A stretch of DNA of 37,812 bases from Cohnella sp. AR92 (GCF_003990975.1 NZ_RZJR01000027.1:1-37812); one strand, 5' to 3'. Shown: positions 14,630 to 23,806, counted from the first letter of the stretch. A program made the numbers and translations. The notes: generated from the letters alone by a model not told the origin.

Positions 14630-15673
14630 ATGAGCGAAGCTAGTCTGGGATCACGCGTTCAGAAGCGTAAGAACAAGAGAAAGAAGCGAATTTTGGCTAT
14701 CGGTTGCTGCATTTTGCTGCTCTTGGCCGCCGGAGTCTACCTATTAAGGAAAGAAATCGGCTGGTTCGTCTTCGACCATGTCGTTTCTCCCGGAATCGAG
14801 AAGACGCTGGATAACGCTTATGAGCCCCTTCCCGGGAGGGAAGTGCCTACGGCATCCGGATCGAAGCCTTACGCCGTCTTACTGCTGGGCGTCGATCAGA
14901 GAAAGCAAGAAAAAGGGCGATCCGACACGATGATCTATACCGTCGTTCGACCCAAAGAGAAGAAACTGTTCATGGTCTCTATCCCAAGAGACTCCTATGC
15001 CAAGATTATGGGGACCTCGCGCAAAAAGGAGTATTACGACAAGATCACCCATGCTTACGCACACGGCGGAGCTTATTCTTCCGTAACGACGGTGGAGGAA
15101 TTGCTCGCCAACCGGGTCGATTATTACGCCGCTATCAACTTCAAGGGGGTGGAGGAGACCGTCGACTCGCTCGGAGGTTTGCGTCTTCCGATCGCCAAAG
15201 ACCTCGTCAACGACGATGCCGACCATGAGAAGTTCTTAATCAAGGGCGGCCAGAAATTATACGACGGCAAGGACTCTTTGAATTATGTCAGATATCGGGA
15301 GGATGCAGGCGGCGATATCAATCGGACCCACAGGCAGGTTGAGTTCATCCATGCGGCGATCTCCCGGATGATCGAGCTGAACAATCTGACCAAGATCCCC
15401 GATATCATGAATTCTCTCGGCGACACGCTAAAGACCGACATGCCGCCTTCCGAGATCATGGACAACGCCAAGACCTTTTTTGAACACGGCGATAACTTTA
15501 TCGACAGCTACACGCTGCCCGGGACAGGCGGGAAACGGGATGACGGGATCTATTATTACAATCTGGACGAGGATGCGCTTAACAAGGTAAAGGCGGAGAT
15601 TGGCTTGTGGCTGGACCCGAATACGAGCTTGGCGGAGCTGGAGACAGGCTTAGATCAAACACCAACGACTTAA
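14630..15673 (+). CDS. LCP-family (LytR-CpsA-Psr) cell-wall glycopolymer ligase
   Basis: 347 residues. A short basic cytoplasmic tail (KRKNKRKKR) precedes one membrane helix at about 22-41, followed by an extracellular LCP domain. Visible family motifs are YAVLLLGVDQRKQEKGRSDT near residue 82-101, MVSIPRDSYAKI with the conserved SxPRD near 120, and YVRYREDAGGDINRTHRQ near 215, which supplies the Arg residues that bind the pyrophosphate lipid. LCP enzymes move teichoic acids or other polymers from undecaprenyl carriers to peptidoglycan. GAGG lies 9 bases before the ATG. It is monocistronic by spacing. The particular polymer cannot be read from the sequence. Confidence 0.92.
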   Translation: MSEASLGSRVQKRKNKRKKRILAIGCCILLLLAAGVYLLRKEIGWFVFDHVVSPGIEKTLDNAYEPLPGREVPTASGSKPYAVLLLGVDQRKQEKGRSDTMIYTVVRPKEKKLFMVSIPRDSYAKIMGTSRKKEYYDKITHAYAHGGAYSSVTTVEELLANRVDYYAAINFKGVEETVDSLGGLRLPIAKDLVNDDADHEKFLIKGGQKLYDGKDSLNYVRYREDAGGDINRTHRQVEFIHAAISRMIELNNLTKIPDIMNSLGDTLKTDMPPSEIMDNAKTFFEHGDNFIDSYTLPGTGGKRDDGIYYYNLDEDALNKVKAEIGLWLDPNTSLAELETGLDQTPTT

Positions 15674-15817
15674 CCGCGGCTTGCGGTAACACTAAGACTA
15701 GAAACGTTTGCTATAGCCGGTATGAGGACTCCGTTTTGGAAATTTACGTTAGAATCCGATAGGCACCAATCGGAGCCTGTAAGGGTCTCCAATCTCCGCT
15801 ACGATTCAGGCGAGAAG

Positions 15818-15856
15818 AACGGTCCATTTCCTTAAAGGAAATAGGCCGTTTTTCTC
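15818..15856 (+). terminator. Rho-independent terminator after the LCP gene
   Basis: AACGGTCCATTTCC pairs with GGAAATAGGCCGTT (near-perfect 14-bp stem, 5-base loop) and is followed by TTTCTCTT. Confidence 0.8.
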
Positions 15857-15912
15857 TTGTTAAATTCCTTATATTACAGTTTGCAATAAATCCACAAACT
15901 CCCATTTAGATG

Positions 15913-15921
15913 TGATATAAT
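15913..15921 (+). promoter_or_regulatory. Extended -10 promoter of the ABC exporter operon
   Basis: TGA-TATAAT is an extended -10 with a perfect hexamer. No convincing -35 lies 16-18 bases upstream. It lies 66 bases before the first ABC start. Confidence 0.55.
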
Positions 15922-15986
15922 GCCTTTGTTTTCTTTCCGGGAGGCTGTCAGTCCATCATTCCATTCTACAAAAGCCGGTGATCAAA

Positions 15987-17762
15987 ATGTTTCAGCTGAA
16001 GTGGTTATGGCACAATTTATTGGGGGACCGAACGAGGTACATCCTCGCGCTCTGTCTCTCCGTGGTGGGATCTTCGCTCACCATCATCAATCCTTACCTC
16101 GGCCAGCGGATCGTCGATACGTTCATAACGGGCGGCGACGCGTTGACCAACCTGACGGACAAGAGAGGACTGCTGATCGGGCTGTGCATCGGCATGATCG
16201 GATTCTCCTTGCTGCGCACGGGCCTGTCCTACTTCACGACGCTTCTTTATGAACGCGCTTCCCAGAACATGCTGTATCGGATCCGGATCTATCTGTATAA
16301 CAAAATCCAGGGACAGGACATGAGCTACTACGACCGCAACCGCACCGGGGACCTCATGACCAAGATGACGGGCGACCTCGATATGGTGCGGCACACCATG
16401 GCGTGGATCATCAAGACGATCATCGAGTCGCTGACGGTGTTCCTCGCCGCGGTCGTCTACTTCTTCTACATCGACGTCGAGCTCACGCTGTGGCTGCTGA
16501 TCCTGTCTCCTCCTATTTTCATCGTGGCCTTCCTCTTCGCCAAGCGCGTCCGGCCGATGTATATCGACCTTCGGGAACGCCTGTCGCAGCTCAACACGAC
16601 GACCCAAGAGAACATCGCGGGCAACCGAGTCGTGAAAGCGTTCGCTCGCGAGGAGTACGAAGTCCAGAAGTTTACGGAGAAAAACGTCCACTATGCCTCG
16701 GCGAACAAAGCCGCCGCGATGGTGTGGCTGGATTACTTTCCTTATCTCGAGACGCTGGCCCAAGCCTTCAACGTCATCCTGATGATCGTGGGCGGCTTGT
16801 TGGTCATGGACGACCGCATCACGTTCGGCGAATTCTCCGCCTTCACCGCTTTGATCTGGGGACTGTCCAACCCGATGCGCAACATCGGCATCATCATCAA
16901 CGACATCCAGCGCTTCTTCGCCAGCTTGAACAAGATCGTCGACATCTATTACTCCCATCCGGGTATCGTCAACGAGCACAAGCCCATCGTCAAGCGCCGG
17001 TACCAAGGACGCATCGAATTCGATCGCGTGAGCTTCAAGTATAACAACGCGATGGTGCTCGAGAATATCAGCTTCGCCATCAATCCCGGCGAGACGATCG
17101 CCATCATGGGCGCGACGGGCTCCGGCAAAACGACGCTCATCAACCTGATCCCGAGGTTCTACGACGTAACGCAAGGCCGGGTGCTGATCGACGGCACCGA
17201 CGTGCGCAAGCTGGAGCTCGACGAGCTGCGCGGCAATATCGGCGTGGCCACTCAGGATGTGCTTCTGTTCTCCGATACGATCGACGGCAATGTCGCCTAC
17301 GGCAATCCCGATCTGTCGGAAGAGGAGGTTATGAAGTTCGCCCGGTTGGCCGCCGCGAACGACTTTATCCGGAAGATGCCGGAGGGCTACGACACGATTA
17401 TCGGCGAGCGCGGCGTCGGCTTGTCCGGCGGGCAGAAGCAGCGGATCGCGCTGGCCCGGGCGCTGGCCGTTCAACCGCCGATTCTTATTCTCGACGACAC
17501 GACCTCCGCGGTCGACCTGGAGACGGAGGAGCATATCCAGAAGAGCTTGAGGGAGCTCGAATTCGATTGCACCAAGATCATTATCGCCCAGCGCGTGTCG
17601 ACGACCGCCAGCGCGGACCGCATCCTGATCTTGGACAACGGCCGAGTTATCGAAGACGGCACCCATGCGGAGCTGTTAGCCAAGAAAGGCTATTACTACG
17701 AAGTATTCATGCTGCAGAACGAAGGCATTGGAAGGCAGGCGACCGCTCATGGCCAGAAATAA
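15987..17762 (+). CDS. ABC exporter half-transporter A (degenerate ATP site)
   Basis: 591 residues: six-helix type-1 ABC exporter domain (about 1-315) fused to a nucleotide-binding domain. Walker A is GATGSGKTT near 374 and the signature is a canonical LSGGQ near 482. The Walker B catalytic position is Asp504 (LILDD) instead of Glu, and the switch-loop His is Gln535 (IAQRVST). These are the changes seen in the degenerate-site subunit of heterodimeric exporters such as BmrC or TM287. Its partner is the next gene, overlapping by 14 bases. GGTGATC, complementary to the 16S tail, precedes ATG 15987; a GTG at 15978 is a weaker alternative. Substrates of this class are usually drugs, lipids or peptides. 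Confidence 0.92.
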   Translation: MFQLKWLWHNLLGDRTRYILALCLSVVGSSLTIINPYLGQRIVDTFITGGDALTNLTDKRGLLIGLCIGMIGFSLLRTGLSYFTTLLYERASQNMLYRIRIYLYNKIQGQDMSYYDRNRTGDLMTKMTGDLDMVRHTMAWIIKTIIESLTVFLAAVVYFFYIDVELTLWLLILSPPIFIVAFLFAKRVRPMYIDLRERLSQLNTTTQENIAGNRVVKAFAREEYEVQKFTEKNVHYASANKAAAMVWLDYFPYLETLAQAFNVILMIVGGLLVMDDRITFGEFSAFTALIWGLSNPMRNIGIIINDIQRFFASLNKIVDIYYSHPGIVNEHKPIVKRRYQGRIEFDRVSFKYNNAMVLENISFAINPGETIAIMGATGSGKTTLINLIPRFYDVTQGRVLIDGTDVRKLELDELRGNIGVATQDVLLFSDTIDGNVAYGNPDLSEEEVMKFARLAAANDFIRKMPEGYDTIIGERGVGLSGGQKQRIALARALAVQPPILILDDTTSAVDLETEEHIQKSLRELEFDCTKIIIAQRVSTTASADRILILDNGRVIEDGTHAELLAKKGYYYEVFMLQNEGIGRQATAHGQK

Positions 17763-19524
17763 ATTCGACATCGACGAGGATTTGGAATCGCCATTCGATA
17801 TCAAGCACTTCCGGCGCGCGCTCGTTTACATCAAACGCCAGAAGTCCCCGATGATCGTCGCGTTCGTGCTCAGCATATTATCGGCGGGGATCGCGCTCTC
17901 CGCGCCCCTGATCGTACAGCACGTCGTCGACGTGACGATTCCGGCCAAGGACAAGTCCGGACTCGTCTTCTGGGCGCTGCTCACGCTCGCGACGATCGTC
18001 GCAAGCGTCATCCTGGCCACGATTCGTTCGCGCATCATGACCCGCGTCGGACAAGATATTATCTTCGATATCCGCACGGACCTGTTCAAGCACCTGCAGG
18101 AGCTGCCGTTCCAATATTACGACGACCGCCCTCAGGGCAAGATTCTCATCCGGGTCGTCAACTACGTCAATTCCGTCTCGGACGTGCTGTCCAACGGCAT
18201 CATCAACTTTATTCTCGAGATCCTGAACCTGATCTTCATCGCCGCCTTCATGTTCGCCGTCAACGTGAAGCTGTCGCTCATCATCCTGGCGGGCTTGCCG
18301 GTCTTCATCGCCATCATGCTGCTCATCAAGACCAAGCAGCGCCGGGCCTGGCAGGCGGTATCGAACAAGAGCTCCAACTTGAACGCTTACCTGCAGGAGA
18401 GCATCAGCGGCATCCGCGTCACCCAGCTCTTCACTCGGGAGGAGCGCAACGAAGAAGTCTTCACTAGACTGGCGGGCAACTATCGCAACGTCTGGATGAG
18501 GGCCATGTACTTCAACTTCCTGATCCCGTTCTCCGTGGACAATCTGGCGACGCTGGTCGCGACGGCCATCTACTTCGTCGGCCTGGTCAGCCTGGGACCG
18601 GAGGAAGTCACCTTCGGCGTCATCCTGGCGATGAGCAGCTATGCCGCCCGCTTCTGGCAGCCGATTCTTAACTTATCTAACTTGTACAACGGCTTCATCA
18701 ACGCCGTCGCTTACCTGGAACGCATCTTCGAGACGCTCGACGAACCGGTGACGGTCACCGACGTGAAGGACGCGCATGAGCTGCCCGCCATCAAGGGCCG
18801 CGTCACCTTCGACGACGTCACCTTCGCCTACGATCCCGGCGTCAACATCCTGGAGCACCTGAGCTTCGACATCAAGCCGGGCGAGAGCGTCGCGCTTGTC
18901 GGACCGACGGGAGCGGGCAAGACGACCGTCGTCAACCTGATCTCGCGCTTCTATAACATCACCGGCGGCAAGATACTCGTCGACGGCTACGACATCGCGG
19001 AAGCGAAGCTCAAGTCGCTGCGCAGCCAGATGGGCATCATGCTCCAGGACAGCTTCATCTTCTCCGGCACGATCCTGGATAACATCCGTTACGGACGTCT
19101 CGACGCCACCGAAGAAGAAGTCATCGCCGCGGCCAAGGCCGTATGCGCCGACGAGTTCATCCGCGAGTTCGAGCAAGGCTACATGACCGAGGTCAACGAG
19201 CGCGGCTCGAAGCTGTCCCAAGGCCAACGCCAACTCATCTCCTTCGCCCGCACGCTGCTCGCCAACCCGCGCATCCTCATCCTGGACGAAGCGACTTCCT
19301 CCATCGATGCCCGGACCGAGCGCCTGCTGCAGAAGGGACTCAACGAGCTGCTCAAGGGCCGAACCTCGTTCATCATCGCGCACCGCCTGTCCACGGTCAA
19401 GAACTGCGACCGCATCATGTATGTCGCCGACAAAGGCATCGCCGAGAGCGGCTCCCACGACCAGCTCATGGCCCTTCGCGGCAGATACTACAAACTGTAC
19501 AGCGCTCAGAAGATGGAGGCTTAA
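17749..19524 (+). CDS. ABC exporter half-transporter B (catalytic ATP site)
   Basis: 591 residues with the same domain order as its partner. Walker A is GPTGAGKTT, the Walker B has the catalytic Glu (LILDEATSS), and the switch His is present (IAHRLST), but the signature is LSQGQ rather than LSGGQ. Combined with the partner's LSGGQ it forms the one full ATP site of the heterodimer; its own LSQGQ completes the degenerate site. The start at ATG 17749 overlaps the first gene; an in-frame TTG at 17728 is possible. A strong terminator follows directly, so the operon has two genes. A multidrug-type function as in BmrCD is likely, but the substrate is unproven. Confidence 0.93.
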   Translation: MARNKFDIDEDLESPFDIKHFRRALVYIKRQKSPMIVAFVLSILSAGIALSAPLIVQHVVDVTIPAKDKSGLVFWALLTLATIVASVILATIRSRIMTRVGQDIIFDIRTDLFKHLQELPFQYYDDRPQGKILIRVVNYVNSVSDVLSNGIINFILEILNLIFIAAFMFAVNVKLSLIILAGLPVFIAIMLLIKTKQRRAWQAVSNKSSNLNAYLQESISGIRVTQLFTREERNEEVFTRLAGNYRNVWMRAMYFNFLIPFSVDNLATLVATAIYFVGLVSLGPEEVTFGVILAMSSYAARFWQPILNLSNLYNGFINAVAYLERIFETLDEPVTVTDVKDAHELPAIKGRVTFDDVTFAYDPGVNILEHLSFDIKPGESVALVGPTGAGKTTVVNLISRFYNITGGKILVDGYDIAEAKLKSLRSQMGIMLQDSFIFSGTILDNIRYGRLDATEEEVIAAAKAVCADEFIREFEQGYMTEVNERGSKLSQGQRQLISFARTLLANPRILILDEATSSIDARTERLLQKGLNELLKGRTSFIIAHRLSTVKNCDRIMYVADKGIAESGSHDQLMALRGRYYKLYSAQKMEA

Positions 19525-19545
19525 GGCTTCCCAAGCGCAGCGATA

Positions 19546-19582
19546 AGCCCCCGATCGGCGATTCGATCGGGGGCTATTTTTT
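19546..19582 (+). terminator. Rho-independent terminator of the ABC exporter operon
   Basis: AGCCCCCGATC (19546-19556) pairs perfectly with GATCGGGGGCT (19565-19575), followed by ATTTTTT. Confidence 0.92.
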
Positions 19583-19608
19583 CATTTCAGCAGGCCCATC
19601 ATCGACGA

Positions 19609-19637
19609 TTGAAGGATAGCTGGAATCGTGATAGACT
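19609..19637 (+). promoter_or_regulatory. Possible promoter of the VanZ-like gene
   Basis: TTGAAG (19609-19614), a 17-base spacer and TAGACT (19632-19637), each 4 of 6 matches to consensus. The gene starts 82 bases further on. Confidence 0.35.
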
Positions 19638-19719
19638 TTTTCTCGTTCTAGTAGAATGATTACGCGTTGGAACGGCCGGTAATATCTTCGAATCCGTTAT
19701 AGAGGATAGGCGGGAAGAA

Positions 19720-20271
19720 ATGGGAAATGGAAGTATTAGGTATAGAATCGAAACCGTCTTTTTATATGTCGTTTTCATTTGTTACATTCTCTTTTTATAT
19801 AAATTATTGCTCAGAGTTCCGCTTTGGGATTTGTTTAATAGCCATAGGACTGTAGACAGAGCAATCAATCTCATTCCTTTTCAGAGTATAAAGGAATATG
19901 TATTCAGCAGCTCGGCCACTATAAAAGATTTCGCTTTTGCTAATGTGGGCGGCAACATCATTGTCTTTATTCCTCTCGGCACCTATTTGACATTGTTCAA
20001 AAACAACAAAAGAGTAATGACCAATCTGCTATTTATCATCGTAGCGAGTTTATTTATTGAAATCATTCAGGGACTTTTGGGCATTGGAACATCCGATATT
20101 GATGACATCATTTTAAATGGTTTGGGTGGATTCATTGGTATTTTAGGGTACAAGTTTTTATTGTTTATCTTGCGAGATGGTAAAAAGGTACGTACTGCAA
20201 TTACAGTGCTATCAGCAATGGGATTACCTGTTTTATTATTTTTATTATTTGTGGTAAGAATGCGCCTCTGA
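19720..20271 (+). CDS. VanZ-family membrane protein
   Basis: 183 residues with about five hydrophobic segments. The VanZ signature is clear: NVGGNIIVFIPLG near residue 75, EIIQGLLGIGTSDIDDIILN near 118-137, and a following GLGGFIGILGYK. VanZ of the VanA cluster gives low-level teicoplanin resistance, but most family members are chromosomal genes of unknown function. GGCGGGAAG precedes the ATG. Its base composition is clearly AT-richer than the genes on both sides, including long A/T runs near the 3' end, which may indicate later acquisition. It stands alone, 7 kb from the van-like operon at 27108. Confidence 0.87.
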   Translation: MGNGSIRYRIETVFLYVVFICYILFLYKLLLRVPLWDLFNSHRTVDRAINLIPFQSIKEYVFSSSATIKDFAFANVGGNIIVFIPLGTYLTLFKNNKRVMTNLLFIIVASLFIEIIQGLLGIGTSDIDDIILNGLGGFIGILGYKFLLFILRDGKKVRTAITVLSAMGLPVLLFLLFVVRMRL

Positions 20272-20318
20272 ATATCTTTATTGAGTAAGCGCACGAAAGC
20301 CGACATAAACCCCGAATC

Positions 20319-20364
20319 AAAAAGGACCTTCTCCAAGTCATGGAATATGACTTAAAGAAGGTCC
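20319..20364 (-). terminator. Rho-independent terminator of katG
   Basis: On the minus strand a long stem pairs 20356-20364 with 20324-20332 (GGACCTTCT), with an inner AAGTCAT/ATGACTT stem, and is followed by TTTTT (20323-20319). Confidence 0.85.
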
Positions 20365-20374
20365 CTGTTCTTGC

Positions 20375-22558
20375 TTACTTCAAATCAAACCGATCCGCGT
20401 TCATGACCTTGACCCAAGCCGATACGAAGTCGCGAACGAACTTCTCGGCGTTGTCATCTTGCGCGTATACTTCGGCTACCGCGCGCAGGACGGAGTTCGA
20501 GCCGAAGACGAGATCGAAAATCGTCGCCGTGCGGACGACTTCGCCCGTCTTGCGGTCGCGTCCTTCGTAGACGCCGCCTTCGACCGGCTTCCATTGCAAG
20601 CCCATGTCGAGCAGATTCACGAAGAAGTCGTTCGTCAGCGTCCCGACGCGGTCGGTGAAGACGCCATGCTTCGTGCCGCCGTAGTTGGCGCCCAGAACGC
20701 GCAGGCCGCCGACCAGGACGGTCATCTCCGGAGCGCTCAGGTTCAGCAGCTGCGTCTTGTCGATAAGCAGCTCGGCCGGGCTTACGCCGTAGGCCTTCTT
20801 CTGATAGTTGCGGAACCCATCGGAGACCGGTTCCAGCACGGCGAAGCTCTCGACATCCGTTTGCTCTTGGGTCGCATCGCCGCGGCCCGGCGCGAACGGA
20901 ACGGTTACGTCGAAGCCGGCATCGCGCGCCGCTTTCTCTACCGCGGCGCTGCCGCCGAGGACGATAAGATCGGCCAGGCTGACTTGAACGTCCGAATCGT
21001 GCTGAATGGCTTCCAGAATCGCAAGCACCTTGGCCAGCTGCTCCGGCTGGTTCGCTTCCCAATCCTTCTGCGGAGCCAAGCGGATGCGGGCGCCGTTCGC
21101 GCCGCCGCGCTTGTCGGAGCCGCGGAAGGTGCTCGCCGACGCCCAAGCCGTCGCGACCAATTCGCCGATCGTCAAGCCGGAATCCAGGATCTTGGACTTG
21201 AGCTCTTCGATATCCGCGTCCGTCAAATTCGCATTGCCGGCAGGAATCGGATCCTGCCAGATCAGTTCTTCCTCCGGCACCTCCGGTCCGAGGTATCGGG
21301 AGACTGGCCCCATGTCGCGGTGCGTCAGCTTAAACCAGGCGCGCGCGAACGCATCCGCGAACTCGTCCGGATTCGCGTGGAAGCGGCGGGAGATCTTCTC
21401 GTAAGCCGGGTCCACGCGCAATGCCATGTCCGCGGTCGTCATCATCGTCTTAACGCGGATGGACGCGTCTTCCGCATCCGGCGCCAGATGATCCGCATCC
21501 GGATTGACCGGAGCCCATTGATGCGCTCCCGCCGGGCTTTTCGTCAGCTCCCATTCATAGCCGAACAGCATGTCGAAGTAGCCGTTGTCCCACTGGGTCG
21601 GATTCGCCGTCCAAGCTCCTTCGATGCCGCTGGTAATGGTGTCGCGGCCCTTGCCGGAGCCGTGCGTGCTAATCCAGCCTAAGCCCAGCGCTTCGACAGG
21701 AGCGCCTTCCGGCTCCGCTCCGACGAGGGCGGCGTCTCCCGCTCCGTGCGCCTTGCCGAACGTATGGCCGCCGGCGACGAGCGCGACGGTCTCTTCGTCG
21801 TTCATCCCCATCCGCTTGAACGTATCGCGGATATCGAAGGCGCTGGCGTGAGGATCGGGCTTGCCGTTCGGCCCTTCCGGATTCACGTAGATCAGGCCCA
21901 TCTGAACGGCGGCCAGCGGGTTCTCCAGGCTGCGCTCACCCGAATAGCGGTTATCTCCCAGCCATTCCTTCTCCGCGCCCCAGTAGACGTCCTCCTCCGG
22001 ATGCCACACGTCCTCGCGTCCGCCTCCGAAGCCGAACGTGCGGCCGCCCATCGATTCGATCGCGACATTCCCCGTCAGAATGAACAAGTCCGCCCAGGAG
22101 ATTTTGTTCCCGTATTTCTGCTTGATAGGCCATAGCAGCCGGCGAGCCTTATCGAGGTTGCCGTTGTCCGGCCAGCTGTTCAGAGGAGCGAAACGCTGCG
22201 TGCCGGAGCCCGCTCCCCCGCGTCCGTCGCCCGTACGGTAAGTACCCGCGGAGTGCCAGGCCATCCGGATAAAGAAAGGACCGTAATGGCCGTAATCGGC
22301 CGGCCACCAATCCTGGCTGTTCGTCATCAGGTCGCGAAGGTCCTGCTTAAGCGCTTGATAGTCTAACTTCCGGAATTCCTCCGCATAATCGAAATCGTCG
22401 CCCAGAGGATTCGTTTTGCGGTCATGCTGATGCAGGATGTTCAGATTCAACTGGTTAGGCCACCAGTCTTTATTCGATGTGCCGATTGGCTGATGATTGG
22501 TCACGCTGCCGTGCGAGAATGGGCATTTGCCAGCGGTGGTGCTAACTTTAGCGTCCAT
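20375..22558 (-). CDS. katG: Catalase-peroxidase KatG
   Basis: A 727-residue bifunctional haem enzyme that degrades hydrogen peroxide. The distal triad is Arg98, Trp101 and His102 (RMAWHSAGTYR). The covalent Met-Tyr-Trp adduct residues are present at matching spacing (Trp101, Tyr224 in GLIYVNPEG, Met250). The proximal haem ligand is His265 in VAGGHTFGKAHG. The N-terminal half holds the active site, and the C-terminal half is the usual duplicated domain without haem. GAGAGG lies before the ATG. A PerR-like box overlaps the promoter region at 22596-22610, which fits peroxide induction. Codons and length look intact. Confidence 0.97.
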   Translation of the reverse strand: MDAKVSTTAGKCPFSHGSVTNHQPIGTSNKDWWPNQLNLNILHQHDRKTNPLGDDFDYAEEFRKLDYQALKQDLRDLMTNSQDWWPADYGHYGPFFIRMAWHSAGTYRTGDGRGGAGSGTQRFAPLNSWPDNGNLDKARRLLWPIKQKYGNKISWADLFILTGNVAIESMGGRTFGFGGGREDVWHPEEDVYWGAEKEWLGDNRYSGERSLENPLAAVQMGLIYVNPEGPNGKPDPHASAFDIRDTFKRMGMNDEETVALVAGGHTFGKAHGAGDAALVGAEPEGAPVEALGLGWISTHGSGKGRDTITSGIEGAWTANPTQWDNGYFDMLFGYEWELTKSPAGAHQWAPVNPDADHLAPDAEDASIRVKTMMTTADMALRVDPAYEKISRRFHANPDEFADAFARAWFKLTHRDMGPVSRYLGPEVPEEELIWQDPIPAGNANLTDADIEELKSKILDSGLTIGELVATAWASASTFRGSDKRGGANGARIRLAPQKDWEANQPEQLAKVLAILEAIQHDSDVQVSLADLIVLGGSAAVEKAARDAGFDVTVPFAPGRGDATQEQTDVESFAVLEPVSDGFRNYQKKAYGVSPAELLIDKTQLLNLSAPEMTVLVGGLRVLGANYGGTKHGVFTDRVGTLTNDFFVNLLDMGLQWKPVEGGVYEGRDRKTGEVVRTATIFDLVFGSNSVLRAVAEVYAQDDNAEKFVRDFVSAWVKVMNADRFDLK

Positions 22559-22595
22559 CGTACCTCTCCCATCACTTTTTAGATTAAATAGTAGA

Positions 22596-22610
22596 TTATA
22601 ATAACTACAA
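22596..22610. promoter_or_regulatory. PerR-like box upstream of katG
   Basis: TTATAATAACTACAA matches the Bacillus PerR consensus (TTATAAT-N-ATTATAA) at 12 of 14 defined positions. It lies 38 bases upstream of the katG start, within a run of A/T-rich promoter-like sequence. katA and other peroxide genes are controlled by PerR in Bacillus. Confidence 0.6.
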
Positions 22611-22687
22611 TCTATTATATAGGATGACCCCCATCAGAAATCAATACATTTGTCGCTTCTTCATCAAACCTTCAGAAACCGAAAGAT

Positions 22688-23636
22688 TTAGCCATGACCC
22701 TTATACTCCTTCCTTAATTCATCGACCAACGCCGATACCGATTGAATTCGTTTAACGGAGCCTACGCCCTGCCCGGCCGACCAGATATCATTCCAGGGCT
22801 TCGGACCTTTCGCATGGGTGCGCGACCAGTCGAAGTCCGCCTTGCCCGGAAGGCGCTCCGGATCGAGGCCCGCTCTGCGAATGCTGGGGATCAAGTAATT
22901 CGCGGGAACGCCGCTGAATACATCCGTATACACGACGTCTTCGATCGTCGACTGAACGAGCATCTTCTGAAAATCCGGATGAGCCCTGCTCTCGCGAGTC
23001 GCGATAAACCGAGTTCCCATGCTGACCAGGTCCGCGCCGAGCGCCATTGCCGCGGCGATATCCCGCCCGGTGGAGATTCCGCCCGCCAGGATGATCATCC
23101 CGTCCCAGAACTCCCGCACCGCATTTCACGAAGGCAAAAGGATTCAGCTGTCCGCCATGCCCTCCCGCTCCGCTGCAGACGAGAATGAGCCCATCGGCTC
23201 CTCTTTCCGCCGCCTTCCTGGCATACTTCACATTCACGACGTCCGCGAACACGAGTCCTCCGTAAGCATGAACCTCATCCGTTACGAGACCGGGATACCC
23301 CAGTGAGGTAATCGCGATCGGAGGCTGGTACCGCTGAATGAGAGACCGTTCATCCTCCAGTCTGGCATTCGTTCGATGGACGGCGACATTGACGGCCCAT
23401 GGGGCTATCCTCTTGTCGGGATCCCGCGCGCGTGCCTCCGACAGTTCCTTGACGATCTGATTCATCCAACTCTCCAAATCCTCCATCGTACGCGCATTCG
23501 CTAGCGGGATGGCGCCGATTATTCCCGCCTTGCATCCGGCGATCACCATCTCGGGACCGGAGACGAGGAACATCGGAGCCATCACGACCGGAAGCTCCAA
23601 CCGCGAAGCGAGCTCGACAGGCAGCTTACCCGACAC
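22688..23636 (-). pseudogene. Nitronate monooxygenase, frameshifted
   Basis: An FMN-dependent nitronate monooxygenase (2-nitropropane dioxygenase family) in two frames. The N-terminal frame (from GTG 23636, or TTG 23693) carries LPVVMAPMFLVSGPEMVIAG and the glycine loop VCSGAGGHGGQLNPFAFVK. The reading then continues in another frame with VREFWDGMIILAGGISTGRD through to the stop at 22688. The shift lies near 23120-23127. Removing one base, for example the A at 23123, would give FVKAVREFWDG, the expected family sequence. All catalytic regions are otherwise present, so this is either a recent inactivation or a sequencing error. GAGAGG ten bases before GTG 23636 supports that start. Confidence 0.85.
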
Positions 23637-23775
23637 AGGCGACCATCCTCTCGGCTTAAGGCTTGATTCAGATGCATACGCTCCTTGGCACAAAGCTATT
23701 CCGACGAATAATCATCCGGTTGCTTCTACGAGGAAATTTTCGACGCGGACAACCCAATCCCTTCCACATGATGCA

Positions 23776-23806
23776 AAACAAACCCCCGACCGGATAGGCC
23801 AGGGGC
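23776..23806 (-). terminator. Rho-independent terminator of sspH
   Basis: On the minus strand CCCCTGGCC and GGTCGGGG pair around TATCC, followed by GTTTGTTTT. Confidence 0.7.

Larger units (their letters stand above)
15674..15986 (+). other. Intergenic region between LCP gene and ABC exporter operon
   Basis: 313 bases with no gene. It contains a hairpin TCCGAT/ATCGGA at 15755-15774, a strong terminator at 15818-15856, and an extended -10 promoter at 15913-15921. The inverted repeat AGTTTG (15879-15884) and CAAACT (15895-15900) just upstream of that promoter could be an operator for a repressor of the exporter. No leader peptide with its own ribosome binding site was recognised. Confidence 0.5.

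Noticed and set aside
16017..17666. 549-codon open frame antisense to the first ABC subunit
   Set aside because: It mirrors the high-GC coding frame of a clear ABC exporter, has His/Asp/Arg-rich composition and no ribosome binding site.
20459..21682. 407-codon open frame antisense to katG
   Set aside because: Shadow of katG in a GC-rich genome; Arg-rich with no recognisable domain.
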